A stretch of 33,947 nucleotides of DNA from Dehalococcoidia bacterium (GTDB taxonomy: Bacteria; Chloroflexota; Dehalococcoidia; SZUA-161; SpSt-899): contig JALPYG010000006.1 of the NCBI GenBank assembly GCA_023271215.1, forward strand, positions 1-33,947, in the 5' to 3' direction. Positions 28,526 through 33,947 of the stretch are shown here, in pieces. Both the position numbers and the translations under genes were made by a program. The notes beneath the pieces are model-generated. The model was not told the DNA's origin, ran no database searches, and saw only the letters and a list, made by a program, of their open reading frames with translations. Each line of letters begins with the position of its first letter. Position 1 is the first letter of the stretch.

Positions 28526-29246
28526 GATATGCTGCAAAACTGATATGGGAAGAAAAAAAAGCGCCAACGAGGATAGCCTGCTCGTCGTGAAGTTGGGCGA
28601 GGTTTATCTCCTGGCAGTCGCCGATGGACTGGGGGGACACGCTGCAGGCGAAGTCGCCAGCAGACTGGCTTTGATAGAGATCGAGGAATTCCTGAAGACA
28701 AACCTGGCTGAAGGGAACCTCCGGGACGCAATGCAGGGAGCCATTGCCAAGGCAAACCGTGAGATTTGTTTGCTCTCAAAAGAAAACCCCGCTTATGCGG
28801 GTATGGGCACCACACTGGTCGCCGCCCTTGTTTTTGATAACCGGGCGCTCATAGCCAACATTGGCGATAGCCGGGCGTATCTTATAGGAAACGGAATAAG
28901 GCAGATAACGAGGGATCACTCACTGGTTCAAGAACTGGTTGATAGGGAAGTGATCGCTGCGGAAGAAGCCTTCGACCATCCACAGAGGAACATCGTCACC
29001 AGGACGCTCGGTATGGAAAGCGAGGTCTCTCCTGATTTCTATGATGAGGAGCTTTCGGGAAGGCTTCTGCTCCTCTGCTCAGATGGTCTGAGTGATTTGC
29101 TGAGAGACCAGGAGATTTTAGAAACCGTAGTTGCTTCCCCAAACCTGGATGAAGCTTGCACCAGGCTAATCAACCGGGTGAATGAGAAGGGCGGGAAGGA
29201 CAACATCACCGTCGTTTTGGCCAGAGAGGATGGGTTGGATGTCTGA
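28512..29246 (+). CDS. PP2C-family Ser/Thr protein phosphatase
   Basis: This 244-residue soluble PP2C (PPM) phosphatase would reverse phosphorylation by the two kinases. Metal-binding motifs are all present: SANEDSLLV (first Asp), VADGLGGHAAGE, a GMGTTLVAALV motif, NIGDSRAYL, ITRDHSLVQEL, LCSDGLSDLL and GGKDNITVVLA with the late Asp. It is a short, stand-alone catalytic domain without membrane helix. The start overlaps the kinase gene by 14 bases, so kinase and phosphatase are made together. It is the last gene of the module; the next gene begins 41 bases later after its own AGGAGG site. Confidence 0.95.
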   Translation: MDNLEICCKTDMGRKKSANEDSLLVVKLGEVYLLAVADGLGGHAAGEVASRLALIEIEEFLKTNLAEGNLRDAMQGAIAKANREICLLSKENPAYAGMGTTLVAALVFDNRALIANIGDSRAYLIGNGIRQITRDHSLVQELVDREVIAAEEAFDHPQRNIVTRTLGMESEVSPDFYDEELSGRLLLLCSDGLSDLLRDQEILETVVASPNLDEACTRLINRVNEKGGKDNITVVLAREDGLDV

Positions 29247-29287
29247 TAGAATGTTAGCGATCAAGAGCGGCATCTGAGGAGGTCTCT

Positions 29288-30616
29288 ATGATTGCCGGGC
29301 AACAGAAACGGGCTGTCAATCGTCTGGAATCGAGGAAGCTGATGCGCCCTCTGGTGGATAAGATGTACATCGAGGGGGTACAGGCAGCATTGGAGGGAAA
29401 GCCGGTTGCCTGGTGCATGTTCAACTGGTGGAAGGGCGACCCCATCCTGCGGGCTATGGAGGTGACTCCAGTTTATCCAGAGAACTACGGCACGGTGTGT
29501 GCCGCCGTGGGCGCCGCTCAAGAGTATCTGGGTATAAGCGACGCCGAAGGTTTTCCCACGCACTTATGTGGCTACGGCAGGAATTGCCTCGGATACGCCG
29601 CCAAGATGGTAGACGAGGGACAGGTGCCATCCCAGGCGCCCATCGGAGGGATGGCCAAACCAACCTTGATGATGGGCTCTTCCGGCCTGTGCGATGCTCG
29701 CTACAAGTGGTTCCAGGCGCTGAGGCGCTACTGGGACGTGCCCGTCTGGGTGCTGGAGTTCCCCCACCCCGGCCCCAATGAGATATTCTTGGAAGGAACC
29801 ATTGATAATAGTGTCAGGTACATGGCGGCCGAGCTGAAGGAGTTTGTAAACTTCCTGGAGCGCCTCCTGGGAAAGAAAATGGACTGGGATAGGCTGCGCG
29901 AGCTTCTGAATAATCAAGAGCAAGTGCTGCAGGTGTGGTGGGAGACAAATGAGCTGCGCAAGGCCATCCCCGGCCCGATGCACGCGCGGGATTTCTGGAC
30001 CATCATGGCGCCGTGCCTCTACGGGGCCACGGAAAAAGAATCGCTGGAGGGCTACAAGAGGGTATTCCAGGAGGTCAGGGCCAGGGTGGATGCCGGCATC
30101 GGCGCCGTCGCCCAGGAGAGATACCGGCTGATGTTTGCCGAACTCCCCCCGTGGCATAGCCTGGGATTCTTCGACAAGCTTGCCGAAAGGGGATGGAACT
30201 TCGTGATCGAGAGTATGGGCTACCACCCACCACCACCCCTTGAGCTAGGGGGGAGCAACGATCCCCTGGAGCGCATCGCTCGCTGGACCCTGTGGTTCTT
30301 CGTCTCTTCTTCTCTGCACGCCAGGAAACGTGACTATCCGCTGGTTGCCGGGGCTCAGCCCTACCTCACCTGGGCACGGGAATACAAACTGGATGGCTTG
30401 CTCCTTCATCCGCTGCTCACTTGTCGCACCGGCACCTTCTGGCTCGGTCGTACCACGAATGTGCTCCGCGATCAGATGGACGTTCCCTCGCTCATTGTCG
30501 AGGGGGACATAGTGGATCTCACGGTATTCGACGAATCCAGGGCCCTGAGTCAGGCGACGGCCTTTGAAGAAACTATGGAACACTATCGGGAGGTCAGAAA
30601 GAAACGGGGGGTTTGA
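29288..30616 (+). CDS. 2-hydroxyacyl-CoA dehydratase / benzoyl-CoA reductase-type subunit (BcrB/HgdB family)
   Basis: Members of this family bind an iron-sulfur cluster and use ATP-activated electrons to dehydrate 2-hydroxyacyl-CoA or reduce benzoyl-CoA. The 442-residue protein has the family course: KMYIEGVQAALEGKPVAWCMFNWW, HLCGYGRNCLGYA near 98, MMGSSGLCDARYKWFQ near 136 with cluster-type cysteines, and HPLLTCRTGT near 386. Length fits the larger subunit. The partner gene follows after 40 bases. The activator ATPase (BcrAD or HgdC type) is not in the window, so whether the substrate is an aromatic or hydroxyacyl-CoA cannot be decided. Confidence 0.87.
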   Translation: MIAGQQKRAVNRLESRKLMRPLVDKMYIEGVQAALEGKPVAWCMFNWWKGDPILRAMEVTPVYPENYGTVCAAVGAAQEYLGISDAEGFPTHLCGYGRNCLGYAAKMVDEGQVPSQAPIGGMAKPTLMMGSSGLCDARYKWFQALRRYWDVPVWVLEFPHPGPNEIFLEGTIDNSVRYMAAELKEFVNFLERLLGKKMDWDRLRELLNNQEQVLQVWWETNELRKAIPGPMHARDFWTIMAPCLYGATEKESLEGYKRVFQEVRARVDAGIGAVAQERYRLMFAELPPWHSLGFFDKLAERGWNFVIESMGYHPPPPLELGGSNDPLERIARWTLWFFVSSSLHARKRDYPLVAGAQPYLTWAREYKLDGLLLHPLLTCRTGTFWLGRTTNVLRDQMDVPSLIVEGDIVDLTVFDESRALSQATAFEETMEHYREVRKKRGV

Positions 30617-30656
30617 TTGGTGACGGCGGGGAGTCCGGTTGATAAGGAGAGCACGG

Positions 30657-31820
30657 ATGATACAGGCGAGCGCTAAAGGGTTAGACCATGCCAGGCAGGT
30701 GTGTCGCAATCGGGAGGCTGCGGCTCGCCAATCAAAGGCTGAGGGAAGGAAGCTTATGGGCTACCTTTGCTCCTACCCTCCCCTGGAGATGATTACCGCC
30801 GTGGATTTCGTTCCCTTCAGGCTTCTAGGCGACGTGGCTGAGCCCGTAACCAGGGCCGATGCCTACCTCGCCTCCATAATCTGTCCCTTCCTGCGCAGCG
30901 CCCTGGACCTGGGACTCAAGGAAAGGTATGATTTCCTCGATGGATTTCTCGGAACACATGTCTGCGACTGCGGCGAAAAGTTCTGCCACCTGTGGAACTA
31001 CTACTTGCCGTCCCAATACCACCACTTCATAGATATACCTCACCTGGTTCACGAGGCATCCTTTGATTTTCTCAAGGGGGGACTGGAGCTGTTTCAAAGC
31101 ACTCTGGAGGACTACGCCGGCTGGCCGATGAGCCGGGAAAGACTCAAGGACGAGATAAGGGCCCATAACCAGCAGAGGGCACTGGTGAGGGAGCTGTATG
31201 AGCTGCGTCAAGTAGATCCCCCTCTTCTCTCAGGGGCTGAGAATCTGGAGATAATGGTGGCTCTGATGAGCATCCCCATTGAGGATGGGTGTGAGCTTCT
31301 ACGAGAGGTAATCGCCGAGGTCAAAGAGCGCCAGGACGGGCCGCAGAAGAAGGCAGCACGGCTGCTTCTGTGGGGCAGCCCGCTAACAGACGCCGGCCTC
31401 ATCGAGCTGATCGAGGGCCTGGATGGCAACGTCGTTATGGACGATATCTGTATCGGATCCAGACATTTCTGGCCCGACGTGGAACTTACCGAGGACCCGC
31501 TCGACGGGATAGCGCGTCGCTATCTGGCAGAACTCAAATGCCCCCGCACCTTCAGGGAGACCACGGAGTCCTATGCGAAGGACCAGGAGGTCAGGTTTGG
31601 CTACCTTGGCGACTACGCCAGGGACTGGAGCGTCAACGGCGTTATCATGCAGTCGGTCAGATACTGCGATACGCACGGCTATGAAGTCCCCGCGCTGAAG
31701 GATTACCTTGATGGAATTGGGCTGCCAAATCTGTACCTCGAGCACGAATACACCATGATAGCCCTCGCTCCGCTGAGAACCAGGGTGCAAGCCTTTCTGG
31801 AGATGATGGAGTGCAGTTGA
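30657..31820 (+). CDS. 2-hydroxyacyl-CoA dehydratase / benzoyl-CoA reductase-type subunit (BcrC/HgdC-partner family)
   Basis: This is the second subunit of the putative heterodimer, 387 residues. Motifs include GRKLMGYLCSYPPLEMI near 35, ICPFLRSALDLG with the first cluster-type Cys, THVCDCGEKFCHLWNYY near 100, the helical middle, LLLWGSPLTDAGLIELIE near 240, then DDICIGSRHFW and VRYCDTHGYEVPALKDYL, with a final Leu/Glu region. ATG 30657 lies eight bases after AAGGAG; an upstream in-frame TTG at 30639 is less likely. It shares the operon with the preceding gene. Low-potential enzymes of this kind are typical of strict anaerobes. Confidence 0.87.
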   Translation: MIQASAKGLDHARQVCRNREAAARQSKAEGRKLMGYLCSYPPLEMITAVDFVPFRLLGDVAEPVTRADAYLASIICPFLRSALDLGLKERYDFLDGFLGTHVCDCGEKFCHLWNYYLPSQYHHFIDIPHLVHEASFDFLKGGLELFQSTLEDYAGWPMSRERLKDEIRAHNQQRALVRELYELRQVDPPLLSGAENLEIMVALMSIPIEDGCELLREVIAEVKERQDGPQKKAARLLLWGSPLTDAGLIELIEGLDGNVVMDDICIGSRHFWPDVELTEDPLDGIARRYLAELKCPRTFRETTESYAKDQEVRFGYLGDYARDWSVNGVIMQSVRYCDTHGYEVPALKDYLDGIGLPNLYLEHEYTMIALAPLRTRVQAFLEMMECS

Positions 31821-31846
31821 CTTTTGCGTAAGGCCGGAGGAACATC

Positions 31847-32761
31847 ATGTCAAGAAAATATCCGTTCACCCCTATCCTCGGCTGGTCGGTCAGCCGCTAT
31901 GAGAAGTTCGACCGGTGCAAGAGGTGGTACTATTACGATTATTATGCCAGGAAGCATGATAAAGATGTTTCGCCGCAAGATCTGGCGTTTCTGAGGTCGC
32001 TGACCAGCGCATCCCTGGAAATCGGCAATGCGGTGCACGATACCATCGCTACGCTGCTTCGTCGGCTGAAAAGAAAAACCTCCCCAATAGATACCGAAAA
32101 GGTCTTGAACTATAGTTCTTCCCAGGTGGATCGGGCAATAGAGGGCAAGAATTTCCTGGAGGTCTACTACGGGCAGCGAGAGACAATCGATGCCGCTGAT
32201 CTCAAAGACAGGGTCGGAAGCTGTCTGAAAAACTTCTTCGGGAGCCGGTGGTACGAATGGCTGACCGGAGAGGCCATTCCGGGTAGGAGTAGTTGGATCA
32301 TCGAACCAGAGGACTACGGGGAGCTGCGCATCAATGGGCTGAAGGCGTATTGTAAGGCGGATTTCCTCTTCCCCATCACTGAAGGCAATCTATGCATACT
32401 GGATTGGAAAACCGGCAAGGCCGATCGAGAGAGGCACCGGCGGCAGATGATGGGATATGTTCTGTATGCCAGGGACATCTTCAAGGTCGCTGCGGATGAG
32501 GTGAAGGCGGTCATCGTTTATCTGGACGAGCCCAACGAAGAGCTGGAAAGCAGCTTCAGCGGGAGTGAGCTGGACGAGTTCGCCGGGCAGATTGCCAAAG
32601 AGACCGAGGAGATGTACCGGTACTGTGAGAATGTAGAGGAGAATATCCCCAGGCCCAAGAGCTTCTTCCCGAAGCAGGCAGGGCGGCTTTGCGCCTACTG
32701 CAACTACAGGGAGCTCTGCGAGAGTGAGCCGGAGGAAAAGAGGGCAGTGACATGTCCCTGA
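31847..32761 (+). CDS. PD-(D/E)XK nuclease-family protein with Fe-S cysteines (Cas4/RecB-like)
   Basis: The 304-residue protein carries the RecB/Cas4 nuclease pattern: [15 protein letters not shown] at the N-terminus with the first Cys, [12 protein letters not shown] with a catalytic His, YCKADFLFP (Asp), CILDWKTGK (Asp-x-Lys core), and [11 protein letters not shown] motif III. The C-terminal [12 protein letters not shown] supplies three more Cys, together the four ligands of a 4Fe-4S staple. No cas genes or CRISPR repeats are in the window, so it is a stand-alone nuclease likely acting in DNA repair. Its stop overlaps the aspartokinase start. Confidence 0.9.
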   Translation: MSRKYPFTPILGWSVSRYEKFDRCKRWYYYDYYARKHDKDVSPQDLAFLRSLTSASLEIGNAVHDTIATLLRRLKRKTSPIDTEKVLNYSSSQVDRAIEGKNFLEVYYGQRETIDAADLKDRVGSCLKNFFGSRWYEWLTGEAIPGRSSWIIEPEDYGELRINGLKAYCKADFLFPITEGNLCILDWKTGKADRERHRRQMMGYVLYARDIFKVAADEVKAVIVYLDEPNEELESSFSGSELDEFAGQIAKETEEMYRYCENVEENIPRPKSFFPKQAGRLCAYCNYRELCESEPEEKRAVTCP

Positions 32762-33947
32762 TCGTACAGAAGTATGGTGGCAGCTCGGTTGCTGACGCCG
32801 ACAGGATCAAGAATGTTGCTCGACGCGTGATTCGTGCCAGGGAGCAAGGGAATCAAGTGGTGGTAGTGGTTTCCGCCATGGGCAGGACCACTGATGAGCT
32901 GATCGAACTGGCCCGTCAGGTCGCCGAGAAGCCTGATGCTCGGGAGCTGGACCACTTGCTTTCCACCGGTGAGGTGGTGTCCTGCACCTTGCTCACTATG
33001 GCTCTGCGCTCGATGGGACAAAAAGCAATCAGCCTCACCGGCGCCCAGGCGGGAATCCGAACCGACTCGACTTACAGCAGAGCCCGGATCACCGGCATCT
33101 CCCCCAAGCGTATCAGCCGAGAGCTTGAAAAAGGCCGAATTGTGGTCGTTGCCGGGTTCCAGGGGGTCAACGATGAGCTGGACGTAACCACCCTGGGACG
33201 CGGGGGATCCGATACTACGGCGGTGGCTCTGGCAATAAGCCTTGCCGCGGACAGGTGCGAGATATACACCGATGTCGAAGGCGTTTTCACCACTGATCCC
33301 CGGCTTGTCCCTCAGGCGCGAAAGCTGGAAGAGATCGGCTATGAGGAGATGCTGGAGATGGCATCCGTCGGGGCCAGGGTGCTGCACTCCCGGGCGGTGG
33401 AGCTCGGTTGGGCCTACGGGATGCCCATCCTGGTGGCGTCCTCATTTAACGATGATCCGGGCACTCTTATTCACGGAGGCGTTCCTATGGAAATCACCAA
33501 CAAGGTAAGCGGGATTGCCCATGATTCCGATGTGGCCAAGGTGACGGTGATCGGTGTACCCGATAGGCCGGGGATCGCCAGTGCCATCTTTGAGCCATTA
33601 GCCAGGGCAAATATCAGCGTGGATACCATCGTCCAGAATGCCGGTATCAACCGGATTACCGACCTCACGTTCACCGTGGCAAAGAGCGACCTGAGCAAAG
33701 CCATGGAAGTGATCAGGCCGGTGGCCGAGTCGATTGGGGCCCGGGATTGCGCCAGCGATACGACGCTTGGCAAGGTGAGCATCGTTGGGGCGGGAATGCA
33801 GACTGCCCCTGGCTATGCCGCCAGGATGTTCAAGACCCTTTCCGAGGAAGGCATCAACATCGAGTTGATCACTACCTCGGAGATCAGGATCACCTGCATC
33901 ATCGATGGGGAAAAGGTTCCCCAGGCTGTTCAAGCCCTTCACCGGGC
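32752..33947 (+). CDS. lysC: Aspartate kinase (3' end beyond the window)
   Basis: Aspartokinase phosphorylates aspartate, the first step to lysine, threonine and methionine. The protein starts [19 protein letters not shown], with the KxGGSS nucleotide motif. Active-site stretch [17 protein letters not shown] follows near 145, and [15 protein letters not shown] near 170. The catalytic domain runs to about 245. Two ACT domains follow, the first around [20 protein letters not shown] and the second around [19 protein letters not shown], so allosteric control by lysine and/or threonine is likely. 398 codons are present; typical length is about 405-410, so only the last few residues are missing. 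It overlaps the nuclease gene by ten bases. Confidence 0.95.
   Translation, partial: MSLIVQKYGGSSVADADRIKNVARRVIRAREQGNQVVVVVSAMGRTTDELIELARQVAEKPDARELDHLLSTGEVVSCTLLTMALRSMGQKAISLTGAQAGIRTDSTYSRARITGISPKRISRELEKGRIVVVAGFQGVNDELDVTTLGRGGSDTTAVALAISLAADRCEIYTDVEGVFTTDPRLVPQARKLEEIGYEEMLEMASVGARVLHSRAVELGWAYGMPILVASSFNDDPGTLIHGGVPMEITNKVSGIAHDSDVAKVTVIGVPDRPGIASAIFEPLARANISVDTIVQNAGINRITDLTFTVAKSDLSKAMEVIRPVAESIGARDCASDTTLGKVSIVGAGMQTAPGYAARMFKTLSEEGINIELITTSEIRITCIIDGEKVPQAVQALHR

Noticed and set aside
14038-29246. Interpretation of the locus as a known phage-defence or type VI/VII secretion system
   Set aside because: Kinase, phosphatase and AAA genes also occur in such systems. No secretion-structure, restriction or recognisable defence effector gene is present, and the MIT/Vps4 features fit better. 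Defence remains possible as a biological role.
31847-32761. Cas4 of a CRISPR system
   Set aside because: Fold motifs and Fe-S cysteines fit Cas4 or AddB/RecB-type nucleases, but no CRISPR repeats or other cas genes were seen anywhere in the window.

Overview
The window looks like a chromosomal segment from an uncultured anaerobic bacterium of the Chloroflexota, most likely class Dehalococcoidia. This is an inference from gene content. A division cluster runs mraZ-rsmH-(LuxR-type gene)-ftsA-ftsZ with no peptidoglycan genes inserted. There is a benzoyl-CoA-reductase-like pair, many dispersed intergenic repeats, frequent GTG/TTG starts and strong AGGAGG ribosome sites. No rRNA gene is present to settle the taxonomy.

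Layout. 1-3833 (minus strand): secF, secD and a tRNA nucleotidyltransferase gene that carries an in-frame repeat insertion. 3834-3971: two divergent promoters, the right one set in a four-fold 10-bp MraZ-box array. 3972-8773 (plus): mraZ, rsmH, an orphan LuxR-type gene with a degenerate receiver, a perfect 65-bp tandem duplication, ftsA and ftsZ. 8887-13716 (minus): meaB-type G protein, tRNA-Pro(CGG), hpf, comF, pyrD, an endonuclease IV-like protein and aroH.

14038-29246 (plus) is the remarkable part. A consensus promoter opens a run of helical or coiled-coil proteins, two Vps4-like AAA+ ATPases with MIT-like N-termini, a membrane receptor Ser/Thr kinase, a second Ser/Thr kinase with an MIT-like segment, and a PP2C phosphatase. 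One small protein (25041-25640) has the size, helix order and C-terminal MIM1-like motif of eukaryotic CHMP/ESCRT-III subunits. It lies directly upstream of an MIT-AAA ATPase. I read the locus as a bacterial ESCRT-III/Vps4-type membrane-remodelling module under phosphorylation control. That reading is inference; the sequence shows motifs, gene order and paralogy.

The module is interrupted at 17101-19421 by a palindromic repeat and an accessory patch: HicB/HicA, a ParD/ParE-like pair, a frameshifted DUF433 gene and a Uma2 gene whose 3' end is duplicated as a long direct repeat. At 26809-27178 a DUF433 antitoxin gene is followed by a toxin fragment fused in frame to the second kinase.

29288-33947 (plus): two 2-hydroxyacyl-CoA dehydratase/benzoyl-CoA reductase-type subunits, a Cas4/RecB-like PD-(D/E)XK protein with an Fe-S staple, and an aspartokinase cut by the window end. 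These look unrelated to the module.
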